NCBI GenBank assembly: GCA_015058575.1
Contig: SVBZ01000056.1
Span: forward strand, 1-58,347
Direction of reading: 5' to 3'
DNA length: 58,347 nt
From: Pseudoselenomonas ruminantium
Lineage (GTDB): Bacteria > Bacillota > Negativicutes > Selenomonadales > Selenomonadaceae
In this document: positions 34,559 to 42,770 of the stretch, one piece after another
Numbering within the stretch: position 1 is the first letter of the stretch
Layout of the letters: every line of letters starts with the position of its first letter
Notes under the pieces: model-generated
Told to the model about the DNA's origin: nothing
Databases searched by the model: none
The model's input: only the letters and a program-made list of their open reading frames with translations
Translations under genes and position numbers: made by a program

Positions 34559-35145
34559 GTATGCGGACAGCAGCGGTAGAGCGCAAAACAGCGGAAACAG
34601 CCATCAAGCTTGTACTGAATCTTGATGGCCGTGGCAATGGCGTCATCGACTCAGGTATCGGATTTTTCGACCATATGCTGAATCTTATGGCATCGCATGG
34701 ACTTTTCGACCTGACGCTTGCCTGTGACGGCGACCTTGAGGTCGATGGACACCACTCGGTGGAAGACATCGGCATCGCGCTCGGGCAGGCCTTCCGGCAG
34801 GCCATTGGCGATAAGAAGGGCATCCGCCGCTATGGCACATTCTATCTGCCGATGGATGAAGCCCTGGCTTTCGTCTCCCTCGATATCAGCGGGCGGCCAT
34901 TCCTTGTCTATGACGGCGGGCCGATGGCACCGATGATCGGTGGCTACGATTCGGAGCTTACCGAAGAATTCCTGCGGGCCTTTGCCTTTCATGCGGGCAT
35001 CACGCTGCATGTCAAGGTCCTTTATGGCACGAATTCTCATCATAAGGTCGAGGCCATCTTCAAGGCCCTCGGCCATGCCATCCGTCAGGCTGTAGAAAAT
35101 GACCCGCGCGTCGAGGGCATCCCGTCCACGAAAGGCATGCTGTAA
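34555..35145 (+). CDS. hisB: Imidazoleglycerol-phosphate dehydratase
   Basis: Monofunctional dehydratase of 196 residues, without the HAD phosphatase domain found in enterobacteria; the histinol phosphatase must therefore be encoded elsewhere. Metal-binding motifs FFDHML, DGHHSVEDIGIALGQ, FAFHAGITLH and NSHHKVEAIFKA are intact. The ATG at 34555 overlaps the hisC stop; an in-frame upstream ATG lies inside hisC. Confidence 0.94.
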   Translation: MSMRTAAVERKTAETAIKLVLNLDGRGNGVIDSGIGFFDHMLNLMASHGLFDLTLACDGDLEVDGHHSVEDIGIALGQAFRQAIGDKKGIRRYGTFYLPMDEALAFVSLDISGRPFLVYDGGPMAPMIGGYDSELTEEFLRAFAFHAGITLHVKVLYGTNSHHKVEAIFKALGHAIRQAVENDPRVEGIPSTKGML

Positions 35146-35160
35146 AAAGGAGGGCCAGCG

Positions 35161-35772
35161 ATGATTGCGATAATCGACTATGGCGTAGGTAACTTATATA
35201 GCGTTCAAAAAGCGTTTGCCGCTCTCGGGGCCGATGCGAAGATAACCAACCAGTCGGCGGACATCCTGGCAGCAGATAAGGTTGTCCTGCCCGGTGTCGG
35301 TGCCTTTGGCGAATGCATGCAAAAGCTCACGGATTCCGGACTTATTCCGGCGATCCGCGCATGTGCCGACAGCGGCAAGCCCTTGCTCGGCATCTGTGTC
35401 GGGTTGCAGATCCTCTTCGAGGGCAGTGAGGAATCGCCGGGGGTTCGCGGGCTCGGGTTGCTGCAGGGCATGGTCAGGAAAATCCAGGCATCGGAGCTCA
35501 AAGTTCCGCATATGGGCTGGAACAGTCTGTCCATCGTAAGACCGCGCCGGCCGGTCGACCTCTTTGCCGGCCTTGCGGCAAATCCTTATGTCTATTTTGT
35601 CCACAGCTATCATGCGGTTCCCGACAATCCGTCGGTCGTCACGGCCTGGACCGAGTATGGCGGGAAGCTTACCGCGGCCGTCGCCAGCGGCGGCATCCAG
35701 GCCACGCAGTTCCATCCCGAAAAGTCAGGCGATGTTGGCCTGCAGATCCTCAAGAATTTCGTAGAAGGCTAA
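35161..35772 (+). CDS. hisH: Imidazole glycerol phosphate synthase, glutaminase subunit
   Basis: Type I glutamine amidotransferase feeding ammonia to HisF. The nucleophile Cys lies in LLGICVGLQILFEGSEE, and the His-Glu pair in FHPEKSG near the C-terminus. 203 residues. RBS AAAGGAGGG. Confidence 0.94.
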   Translation: MIAIIDYGVGNLYSVQKAFAALGADAKITNQSADILAADKVVLPGVGAFGECMQKLTDSGLIPAIRACADSGKPLLGICVGLQILFEGSEESPGVRGLGLLQGMVRKIQASELKVPHMGWNSLSIVRPRRPVDLFAGLAANPYVYFVHSYHAVPDNPSVVTAWTEYGGKLTAAVASGGIQATQFHPEKSGDVGLQILKNFVEG

Positions 35773-35785
35773 AGGAGTTGTAACC

Positions 35786-36517
35786 ATGCTGATTTTCCCT
35801 GCAATCGATATCCGTGACGGTAAATGTGTGCGCCTGTTCAAGGGTGACTTTGCGCAGGAGACCGTCTTTTCCGATAAACCTGCCCAGATGGCCCAGAAAT
35901 GGGAAAGTCAGGGGGCAAAGTTCCTGCATCTTGTCGATCTTGATGGAGCGCTTGCTGGCGCGCCGCGCAATCTTGATACGGTCAGGGAAATCCTCGCGGC
36001 CGTAAACATTCCCGTGGAACTCGGCGGCGGCATCCGCACGATGGAAAACATCGACGAAGTCCTCGCACTTGGCGTGCGCCGTGTCATCCTCGGCTCGGTG
36101 GCGGTCAGAAATCCTGCTCTTGTCAAAGAGGCTTGTGCCAGGTATGGCGACCGCATTGTCGTCGGCATCGATGCCAAAGACGGCATCGTGGCCGTCGATG
36201 GCTGGGGCGTTTCGGGGGATGTGGATGTCTTGGTGCTGGCCCAGGAAATGAAGCAGGCCGGGGTCAGGACCATCATCTATACGGACATTTCCCGCGATGG
36301 TACGCTTGCAGGCGTCAACATCGAAGCTACGGCCAAACTGGCCCGCGAGAGCGGCGTAAATATCGTTGCCTCGGGCGGCGTCAAGTCGACGGCGGATATC
36401 GAGGCCCTCAAGCCATATGAAAAAGATGGCATCGAAGGCGTAATCGTCGGTAAATCGATTTATATGGGAACGCTTGATTTACAGCAGGCTATTGAAATTG
36501 CCGCCAAGGAGGATTAA
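35786..36517 (+). CDS. hisA: ProFAR isomerase
   Basis: TIM-barrel isomerase acting on phosphoribosylformimino-AICAR-phosphate. [19 protein letters not shown] holds the catalytic Asp and phosphate loops; [13 protein letters not shown] and the second half-barrel [11 protein letters not shown] carry the partner Asp. 243 residues. RBS AAAGGAG. Confidence 0.95.
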   Translation: MLIFPAIDIRDGKCVRLFKGDFAQETVFSDKPAQMAQKWESQGAKFLHLVDLDGALAGAPRNLDTVREILAAVNIPVELGGGIRTMENIDEVLALGVRRVILGSVAVRNPALVKEACARYGDRIVVGIDAKDGIVAVDGWGVSGDVDVLVLAQEMKQAGVRTIIYTDISRDGTLAGVNIEATAKLARESGVNIVASGGVKSTADIEALKPYEKDGIEGVIVGKSIYMGTLDLQQAIEIAAKED

Positions 36518-36518
36518 A

Positions 36519-37277
36519 ATGTATACGAAAAGGATAATTCCTTGTCTTGACGTCAAAGATGGCCGTGTGGTCAAAGGAACCAATTTTGTCGGCCTGCGCG
36601 ATGCCGGCGATCCCGTGGAGCTAGCTGCGCGCTATGATAAAGAACGTGCCGATGAGCTTGTATTTCTCGACATCACGGCCTCGAACGAAGAACGAAACAC
36701 CATGGTGCAGGTGGCACAGGACTGCGCCGCCCAGGTGTTTATTCCGTTTACCGTGGGCGGCGGCATCCGCTCGGCAGCCGATATGCGCCGGATGCTGAAA
36801 GCTGGTGCAGATAAGACCTCGCTCAACACGGCAGCCATCAAGAACCCGGAGCTCATCCGTGAAGGAGCGGAGACCTTTGGCAGCCAGTGTGTCGTACTCG
36901 CTGTCGATGCGCGCCGCACCGGTGAGGACAAGTGGGAAGTATTCATCAACGGCGGCCGGACGCCGACGGGCCTTGACTGCATCGAATGGGTCAAGACGGC
37001 CGTAGGGCTAGGTGCCGGCGAAATCCTGCTCACGAGCATGGATGCCGATGGCACGAAGGACGGCTATGATATCGCCTTGACGCGGGCGGTGTCGGAGGCC
37101 GTGAATGTACCGGTCATCGCCTCGGGCGGCGCCGGCAGGCTCGAGCATTTCTACGATGTGCTGACGCTTGGCAAGGCCGATGCGGTACTAGCCGCTTCCG
37201 TGTTCCACTATGGCCAGTTCACCGTGCGGCAGGTCAAGGATTATCTGAAAACTCGTGGCGTGGAGGTAAGATTCTGA
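36519..37277 (+). CDS. hisF: Imidazole glycerol phosphate synthase, cyclase subunit
   Basis: TIM-barrel partner of His[19 protein letters not shown] is the catalytic N-terminal block and [14 protein letters not shown] the C-terminal one with the second catalytic Asp. The correct start is ATG 36519, one base after the hisA stop, with AAGGAGG upstream; the frame extends further up inside hisA. 252 residues. Confidence 0.95.
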   Translation: MYTKRIIPCLDVKDGRVVKGTNFVGLRDAGDPVELAARYDKERADELVFLDITASNEERNTMVQVAQDCAAQVFIPFTVGGGIRSAADMRRMLKAGADKTSLNTAAIKNPELIREGAETFGSQCVVLAVDARRTGEDKWEVFINGGRTPTGLDCIEWVKTAVGLGAGEILLTSMDADGTKDGYDIALTRAVSEAVNVPVIASGGAGRLEHFYDVLTLGKADAVLAASVFHYGQFTVRQVKDYLKTRGVEVRF

Positions 37278-37987
37278 TGGACAAAAAAATTGACATTTCC
37301 ATGGTAAAGTTTGACGAAAAAGGCCTGGTCCCGGCTATCATCCAGGAAGAGAACGGGCAGGTCCTCATGATGGCTTATATGAACGAGGAATCACTCCGAA
37401 AGACGATTGCGACAGGCTATACCTGGTTCTATAGCCGCAGCCGTCAGAAACTCTGGAACAAGGGCGAAGAGTCGGGCAACAAGCAGAAAGTACGGGAGAT
37501 ATCCTATGACTGTGATGGCGACACCCTGCTTGTCCGCGTTCATCAGACGGGCGTGGCCTGCCATACAGGGACATACACCTGCTTTAGCGGACGCAAACTC
37601 GTTGGCGGGGACGAAAAAGGGGTGGCTGTCGTGCCGCCGGAGCCGCAGGTATCGCTGACCACGGTCCTCAACGATCTCTACAACGTCATCCAGGACCGCA
37701 AGCTCAATCCGGTCGATGGCTCCTATACCAATTATCTTTTCGATAAAGGGCAGGATAAGATCTTGAAGAAAGTCGGCGAGGAAGCTGTCGAGACGGTCAT
37801 TGCTTCGAAAAACCAGGCGCCTGATGAAGTCCTCTACGAGATGGGCGATCTCTGGTATCACTGCCTGGTGCTTTTGGCTTATCACAAGCTCACGCCCAAT
37901 CAGCTGCTCGATGAGCTCATGAGCCGCCGCAAAGGTGGAAACTATCATCAGTTCACGGGCAAGACAGGCGTCCGCCCGGATATGTAA
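37277..37987 (+). CDS. hisIE: Bifunctional PR-AMP cyclohydrolase / PR-ATP pyrophosphatase
   Basis: Fused steps 2 and 3 of the pathway in one 236-residue protein. The HisI half carries the zinc site (CHTGTYTCF preceded by the DCDGD metal motif); the HisE half is the helical MazG-like domain with [13 protein letters not shown] and [13 protein letters not shown]. The start overlaps the hisF stop by one base. It closes the pathway genes. Confidence 0.95.
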   Translation: MDKKIDISMVKFDEKGLVPAIIQEENGQVLMMAYMNEESLRKTIATGYTWFYSRSRQKLWNKGEESGNKQKVREISYDCDGDTLLVRVHQTGVACHTGTYTCFSGRKLVGGDEKGVAVVPPEPQVSLTTVLNDLYNVIQDRKLNPVDGSYTNYLFDKGQDKILKKVGEEAVETVIASKNQAPDEVLYEMGDLWYHCLVLLAYHKLTPNQLLDELMSRRKGGNYHQFTGKTGVRPDM

Positions 37988-38000
37988 GCGAGGACTTGAC

Positions 38001-38741
38001 ATGAAAGATTATACGATTGCACAGGAATTCCTGGCCGCAACGACGATGGCCAAGAACCCCAGCGTTCCCAAAATGGAAGGGGGCGAGCCGCCAGCCCCCG
38101 AAAAAGCCGTGGCGCCTGGCACGAAAATCATTCCACTGCCTGAGCCTGAACTCCTGCCGGATATACCGGTCAACTTCCTCGAGGTCATCGAGCTGCGGGC
38201 GTCAGTACGCCAATATAGCCAAACGCCGTTGACGATAAAGGAACTATCTTATCTGCTCTGGTGCAGCCAGGGTGTCAAGATGGGGCTTCCCAAAGGGGCA
38301 AGCAAGCGCAATGTGCCCTCAGCCGGTGCCCGCCATGCCTTTGAAACGTATCTATTCATCCAAAACGTCAAAGGCATAAAGCCAGGCCTTTATCGCTATC
38401 TGCCCTTTGAGCACGCCTTATTGCCGCTCAAAACAGCTGCTGAGATGGGCGAAGCCTTCTGCGCCTGCTTCCGGGCCCAGAACATGGCCAAGAACAATGC
38501 GGTGACCTTTGTCTGGAGCGCCGTGCCTGAACGCATGACCTATCTCTTTGGCAGCCGCGCCTACCGCTATCTTTTCCTCGATGCCGGCCATGTCTGCCAG
38601 AACCTTTATCTGGCTGCACAGACTGTCAAGATCGGTGTCTGCGCCCTCGGTGCCTACGATGATGACAAGCTCAACGAAGTCCTGGAACTCGACGGCCAAA
38701 ACGAATTTGCCATCTATGGCGCCACAGCCGGTAAACTATAA
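38001..38741 (+). CDS. Nitroreductase-family (SagB/ThcOx-type) FMN oxidoreductase
   Basis: A 246-residue flavoprotein. Residues about 65-245 hold the nitroreductase fold: ELRASVRQYSQTPLTIKELSYLLW (FMN phosphate-binding Arg-Ser-x-Arg region), PSAGARHAFETYLF typical of the SagB/ThcOx branch, and DAGHVCQNLYLAAQTVKIG. The N-terminal 60 residues are a Pro-rich tail. It lies 13 bases after hisIE with a weak RBS (GCGAGGA) and may be read through from the his promoter; there is no known place for it in histidine synthesis. No partner cyclodehydratase is nearby, so a peptide-oxidase role is not supported. Confidence 0.85.
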   Translation: MKDYTIAQEFLAATTMAKNPSVPKMEGGEPPAPEKAVAPGTKIIPLPEPELLPDIPVNFLEVIELRASVRQYSQTPLTIKELSYLLWCSQGVKMGLPKGASKRNVPSAGARHAFETYLFIQNVKGIKPGLYRYLPFEHALLPLKTAAEMGEAFCACFRAQNMAKNNAVTFVWSAVPERMTYLFGSRAYRYLFLDAGHVCQNLYLAAQTVKIGVCALGAYDDDKLNEVLELDGQNEFAIYGATAGKL

Positions 38742-38766
38742 GCGAAATCTTTTCTGGAAACAAAAG

Positions 38767-38806
38767 TACCCCCATGAACTCGAATTCCATCGATTCCATG
38801 GGGGTA
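38767..38806 (+). terminator. Hairpin after the nitroreductase (terminator or leader)
   Basis: TACCCCCATG (38767-38776) pairs perfectly with CATGGGGGTA (38797-38806). There is no T run after it, so it is either an atypical terminator of the his-nitroreductase transcript or a leader structure of the zinc-ribbon gene that begins 25 bases later. Confidence 0.5.
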
Positions 38807-38831
38807 TTGTGCAAAAAGGAGGGGACACATC

Positions 38832-38996
38832 ATGTTTGACGATGATGATGAGGAAAGCTACTATGATGACGAAAACAACTACGTTTACAACAACTATGTT
38901 TGTGAAGACTGCGGCTATCGCTGGCTGGCCGATGACTATGCCATCAATTGTCCCGTATGCGGCAGTGAAAACATCCAGCAGGATGAATTCTTGTAA
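38832..38996 (+). CDS. Small acidic zinc-ribbon protein
   Basis: A 54-residue frame with AGGAGG before the ATG. The N-terminal 25 residues are nearly all Asp, Glu, Tyr and Asn (MFDDDDEESYYDDENNY); the rest is a rubredoxin-like ribbon CEDCGYRW with a second pair CPVCGSE, i.e. two CxxC knuckles that could bind zinc or iron. Small proteins of this type are common in anaerobes but their role is generally unknown. Its strong RBS and codon use like the neighbours' support it being real. Confidence 0.75.
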   Translation: MFDDDDEESYYDDENNYVYNNYVCEDCGYRWLADDYAINCPVCGSENIQQDEFL

Positions 38997-39053
38997 TCCC
39001 TGGAAGCAATACCATTTTCCAAACCACCTGCAAGAGAAAGAAGTCGATGGATC

Positions 39054-40064
39054 ATGGATACAGCAAAAATTACCGAATCCCTAAGGGAGGACAGCCGCAG
39101 CTACACAGCAACGGCCTATGGGCCAGAGGAATATCTAAAGATTTTTCAGCCGATTTATGCACGGCGGCTCGAGGATACAAAACTTGAGAACATGCACTTT
39201 GCTTACTATACCAGTGCGACTACGGGCATCAATATCCTCAAGGGACGCCATCTCTGGATGCGGGCGGCGGCCTGCATGAACGATTACCGCGAAATCGACT
39301 ACGGCATCCAGCTGCTGAATCACACCATTTACAGCGCAGAAGGACGGCGCCAGCGGATACAGAAAATCAGCCAGCAGTTGCACTGGGGCAGCAATATGTT
39401 AGAATCCCTGCTCAGCGATCTCAACCGGAACGAACAGCAATATATCACCCATACCTATCTGGCCTGCGTCTCTGAACATGCGCCGGAAGAAAAGGGCAGG
39501 GGGCGGCTGTCCATGTGGCGCGCCTATGGACGCAAGACAGGCGTTGCCTTCGTACTCAATCCCAATGCCATCTTCCGCCCGCTCGAACCATTGCCGCTGC
39601 TGTTATCGCCGGTGGAATATCTGACGCAGGAGCAGTTTTCAGCCGGCTTTGACTGGATGCTCGAAAATATCGAACGCAATCTGGCAGCTCTCCAGCAGCA
39701 TAAGCCCATGCAGGTCTTGAACTATTTTACCGATATGCTGATGACATCGCTGTTTTCCATCAAAAATCCGGGCTTTGTCGAAGAACGCGAATGGCGGTTT
39801 ATCTACAAAGAATCTTCACAGGGACGGCTGGCATATGACATCGAAGTCATCGACGGAATCCCGCAGATCATCTATAAATTGCCAATCTGCGGTCCTGGCG
39901 ATGACTATCCAGGCCTGCCGCTGCAGGAAGCACTGGAAGAAATCATCATCGGCCCCAGCCAATATGCCGAAGTAATCCGCACCGCCTATGTCAAACTCCT
40001 CGAAGAAATCGGCATCCACAACGCTGCCCGGCTGGTGAGCAAGAGCAACATTCCTTTGCGGTAG
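39054..40064 (+). CDS. DUF2971-family protein
   Basis: A 336-residue soluble protein. The family's signs are YYTSATTGINILKGRHLWMRAAACMNDYREIDYG near residue 45 (contact with a nucleotide-like ligand is suspected but unproven) and SMWRAYGRKTGVAFVLN in the middle, then EEREWRFIYK. DUF2971 proteins often appear in accessory or defence-like settings; here it stands alone between a zinc-ribbon gene and a promoter region. The reaction is unknown. Confidence 0.8.
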   Translation: MDTAKITESLREDSRSYTATAYGPEEYLKIFQPIYARRLEDTKLENMHFAYYTSATTGINILKGRHLWMRAAACMNDYREIDYGIQLLNHTIYSAEGRRQRIQKISQQLHWGSNMLESLLSDLNRNEQQYITHTYLACVSEHAPEEKGRGRLSMWRAYGRKTGVAFVLNPNAIFRPLEPLPLLLSPVEYLTQEQFSAGFDWMLENIERNLAALQQHKPMQVLNYFTDMLMTSLFSIKNPGFVEEREWRFIYKESSQGRLAYDIEVIDGIPQIIYKLPICGPGDDYPGLPLQEALEEIIIGPSQYAEVIRTAYVKLLEEIGIHNAARLVSKSNIPLR

Positions 40065-40170
40065 ATTTAGTCGCTGACTTGTTTCTTCTTTTGTTTTCAG
40101 AGTATCCTGGCGTAGTGTGAATATCAATATTCATTTCCTGGTTCATGGGCTGCTATCAACTATGGCACTA

Positions 40171-40179
40171 TGCTATAAT
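40171..40179 (+). promoter_or_regulatory. Extended -10 promoter of the coiled-coil gene
   Basis: TGCTATAAT with a perfect -10 at 40174-40179, 57 bases before the start codon. No clear -35. The 171-base gap otherwise holds nothing recognisable. Confidence 0.5.
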
Positions 40180-40235
40180 AAGGAAAAGGACATTTGAAAT
40201 AGATAAGTTTGGGTTTATTCATGGAGGGATAAATC

Positions 40236-41030
40236 ATGCGGATTTTGAATGATTCTACTGCCAGCCTGACTGGCAGTATCGCGAAGGCGTCCTATACGGC
40301 TGCGGCGAAGAAACCATCGCTAGCGAAAGATAAAGTAGCGCTGGATACGGCAGAGATTTCGGATGAGGCGCGGGTCATGCAGGAAAAGCGGCAATTGGCA
40401 GAGCCGGCTGACTTACAAGATTGGAGCGATGTAATCGATCGCGGCAATGGCAAGTTCACGGCACGTTTTCACAGCGCTGCCGAGATTGCAGGCGTCGTAA
40501 AGCGCGGCTATCTTATGGTGAAGGGACAGCGCGTGACGCTTGACAAGCAGCAGCAAAAGGAGCTGCTCGCCGCTGGCAAACAAATGGAAAAAGACCGGCA
40601 AAGTGTCATGAACCAGTTCATGCTGGAACAGCAACTTGCAAGTGCCCGCCAGTCCGCCGATGGCTGGAAGAAGGCGGCACAGCAGCAGTCGCGCGTGATG
40701 CAGACGGCGATGCGCATCATGCATGGCCGTCATGTTTCAGAGGCCGATGAAAAGGAACTGGCTGAGGCATCGCCGGAGCTTTACAACATGGCAAAATCGG
40801 CAGGGACACTCGAAAAGCTCAAGGAAGACCGTGAACAGCGCGAACGCGACCGCAAGATATCAGAAGCCAACGAGCGCCAGCGCGCGGAGGAAAACGAGCC
40901 AAAGGAATATTCCACCAAACCGCTCAGTGCGTATCCAACCTATGCGACAGAGCTGACGATCGACTTTAGTGGCGATGCGCCACAGGCCGGGGCAGCCAGC
41001 GAAGTGACTATCCCGCCAGCAGAGGCATAA
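40236..41030 (+). CDS. Coiled-coil protein, possibly flagellum-associated
   Basis: A 264-residue hydrophilic protein with GGAGGG upstream. Residues 10-45 (ASLTGSIAKAS then DKVALDTAEISDEARVM) resemble the N-terminal export segments of flagellar proteins such as FlgM or hook-length proteins, which carry a D-x-V/A-x-IS-x-EA motif. Residues 105-220 are a long coiled coil rich in Lys, Glu, Gln and Arg. The last 30 residues are Pro/Ala-rich and disordered. I do not recognise a family. A flagellin gene lies 1.7 kb downstream, so a motility link is possible but unproven. Confidence 0.6.
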   Translation: MRILNDSTASLTGSIAKASYTAAAKKPSLAKDKVALDTAEISDEARVMQEKRQLAEPADLQDWSDVIDRGNGKFTARFHSAAEIAGVVKRGYLMVKGQRVTLDKQQQKELLAAGKQMEKDRQSVMNQFMLEQQLASARQSADGWKKAAQQQSRVMQTAMRIMHGRHVSEADEKELAEASPELYNMAKSAGTLEKLKEDREQRERDRKISEANERQRAEENEPKEYSTKPLSAYPTYATELTIDFSGDAPQAGAASEVTIPPAEA

Positions 41031-41053
41031 GAAGCGAGGCGAAAGGACCGAGA

Positions 41054-41665
41054 ATGACTGAAGAAAACGAATGGGACAATATCCTGCATATCCGCACGAC
41101 CGGCAGGGACGACAGCATAGCCGATTTGACGCGCTATCCTTATGAGCCCACCGATTACTGCGTATTGGAGCGGCTCGCTGGCAGCGGCTATTTTTCCAAG
41201 CGCAATACGCTTTTGGACTATGGCTGCGGCAAGGGACGCGTGGATTTTTTTCTGGCCTATCAGACCAAGTGCCGCTCCATTGGCATCGAGTACAACGAAC
41301 GCCTCTACACGCGGGCGGTGCAGAACAAGGCCAATGCCGTAGCGGGCGGCAGGGTGAGCCTGACGCTTGTCGATGCCACGGAATACGCTGTGCCCGCAGC
41401 TGTTGACCGCGTGTTTTTCTTCAATCCATTCTCGGTGGAAATCCTGCGCGTCGTTATGGATCATCTGCAGGCGTCTTATCAGCAAACGCCGCGGGAAATG
41501 CTGCTGTTTTTCTATTATCCTTCCTTTTTTTACCGCCAGTATCTGGCAACCGAGAGCAGGCTGTCCCTGCTGACGGAGATTTTCTGCGGGGATTTGTTCA
41601 AGGAATCGGATGGGCGCGAGGAAGTGCTCGTCTATCAGTTTTCCTGCCCGAATGATAGTTTTTGA
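41054..41665 (+). CDS. SAM-dependent methyltransferase
   Basis: A 203-residue class I methyltransferase. LLDYGCGKGRVDFFLAY is the SAM-binding motif I, IGIEYNERLYTRAV is motif II with the acidic ribose ligand, and VDRVFFFNPFSVEILR holds the NPF-type motif IV loop. The NPF wording is seen in small-molecule or protein methylating enzymes; the substrate cannot be told. It is 23 bases after the coiled-coil gene and 23 before the LUD gene, so the three may be one operon. Confidence 0.8.
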   Translation: MTEENEWDNILHIRTTGRDDSIADLTRYPYEPTDYCVLERLAGSGYFSKRNTLLDYGCGKGRVDFFLAYQTKCRSIGIEYNERLYTRAVQNKANAVAGGRVSLTLVDATEYAVPAAVDRVFFFNPFSVEILRVVMDHLQASYQQTPREMLLFFYYPSFFYRQYLATESRLSLLTEIFCGDLFKESDGREEVLVYQFSCPNDSF

Positions 41666-41688
41666 CGAAAGCAAATGGAGGAGAGCCA

Positions 41689-42318
41689 ATGAATGAGAAC
41701 ATCGTAAAACGCAACGAACTGCTCGCGCAGACGGTAATCAAGGGGCTGCAGTCGCGCAACATGGAAGGCTTTTATGCCGCGAGCAAGGAAGAGGCACTGA
41801 AACTTGCGCTGGAGCTTATTCCCGCGGGCAGTACCGTCACGATGGGCGGCGGCATGAGCGTGCATGAAATCGGTCTGCCAGCGGCGCTGGAGGCGGGCAA
41901 CTACAACTTTATCGACCGCGATAAGTTCGAGGACCGTCGGCAGGCGATGCTGCTGGCCTATGATGCCGATGTTTTCCTCACGAGCACCAATGCGATGACC
42001 AAAGATGGCGTGCTCGTCAATATCGATGGCAATGCCAACCGCGTATCGGCCATCGCCCAGGGACCGAGGAACGTTCTCTTCATCGTCGGCCTCAACAAGG
42101 TCTGCGGCGACCTCGACGGGGCGATGAAGCGTGCCCGCAACGTGGCAGCGCCCATCAATGCCCAGCGCTTTGGCCTCGATACGCCCTGTGCCAAGACCGG
42201 CGCCTGCTTTGACTGCAAGAGCCCGGACACCATCTGCTGCCAGTTCCTCATAACGCGCTATTCGCTGCACAAGGGCCGCATACAGGTAATCCTTGTCAAC
42301 GACGACCTCGGCTTCTGA
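41689..42318 (+). CDS. LUD-domain (LutC-like) protein
   Basis: A 209-residue LUD-domain protein: VTMGGGMSVHEIGL is the phosphate-binding loop, DVFLTSTNAMTKDGVLVNIDG the family core, and LFIVGLNKVCGDLDGAM the end block. A Cys-rich C-terminal part (PCAKTGACFDCKSPDTICC) may hold a metal or cluster. In other bacteria LUD proteins act in lactate utilisation with LutA/LutB; those partners are absent, so the substrate here is unknown. RBS GGAGGAG. A long perfect hairpin follows. Confidence 0.85.
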   Translation: MNENIVKRNELLAQTVIKGLQSRNMEGFYAASKEEALKLALELIPAGSTVTMGGGMSVHEIGLPAALEAGNYNFIDRDKFEDRRQAMLLAYDADVFLTSTNAMTKDGVLVNIDGNANRVSAIAQGPRNVLFIVGLNKVCGDLDGAMKRARNVAAPINAQRFGLDTPCAKTGACFDCKSPDTICCQFLITRYSLHKGRIQVILVNDDLGF

Positions 42319-42324
42319 CGCGCA

Positions 42325-42380
42325 CAGAATATAACAAAGGCAATCGCCACTGCTATGACGATTGCCTTTGTTATATTCTG
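42325..42380 (+). terminator. Long perfect hairpin/terminator after the LUD gene
   Basis: A perfect 22-bp stem (42325-42346 with 42359-42380) around a 12-nt loop; the downstream arm contains CCTTTGTTATATT. Its inner part (GGCAATCG ... CGATTGCC) is closely related to the hairpin that ends the flagellin gene. It can end transcription in either direction. Confidence 0.7.
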
Positions 42381-42770
42381 AGATCAGATGTTGATGTCCC
42401 TTCTAAGTGTTTTATGTGGTAATTAAATTCGTATGACTTAACCGTTTTTTGTATAGTGTTGCTCATACATCAAGTGTAAAGTTACAGTTCAATGGCGTAG
42501 AAATTTTTTCAGATAACTTAATTTAAGACTAGTTTATTCGATATATGTATAGGGAGTTGATTGGAAAGTAAAATTTTCGATGGGAGCTGACAGAAATGGA
42601 CAGCAGACATAGACTCTTGAAGAGAATAATCCTGATTTTATATGTTTGGATATAGAATAACTATGAGGACTAACAAAACGAGGTATTATGTCTAATGGCT
42701 GTTTTTGTGTGCATACGAACAGGGAACCCTACTGTGCTATTTTCATTTGAATGCATGGAGGTGATTCGGC
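42381..42770 (+). promoter_or_regulatory. AT-rich region upstream of flagellin
   Basis: 390 bases with no gene I can support. It is markedly more AT-rich than the flanking housekeeping DNA. A possible sigma-28-like patch, TTTAAG then TTCGATAT, lies near 42520-42545 but fits poorly. Two short frames occur: 42596-42655 (19 codons) and 42694-42792 (32 codons, overlapping the flagellin start). The second could be a translated leader, but neither has clear support. Confidence 0.35.
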
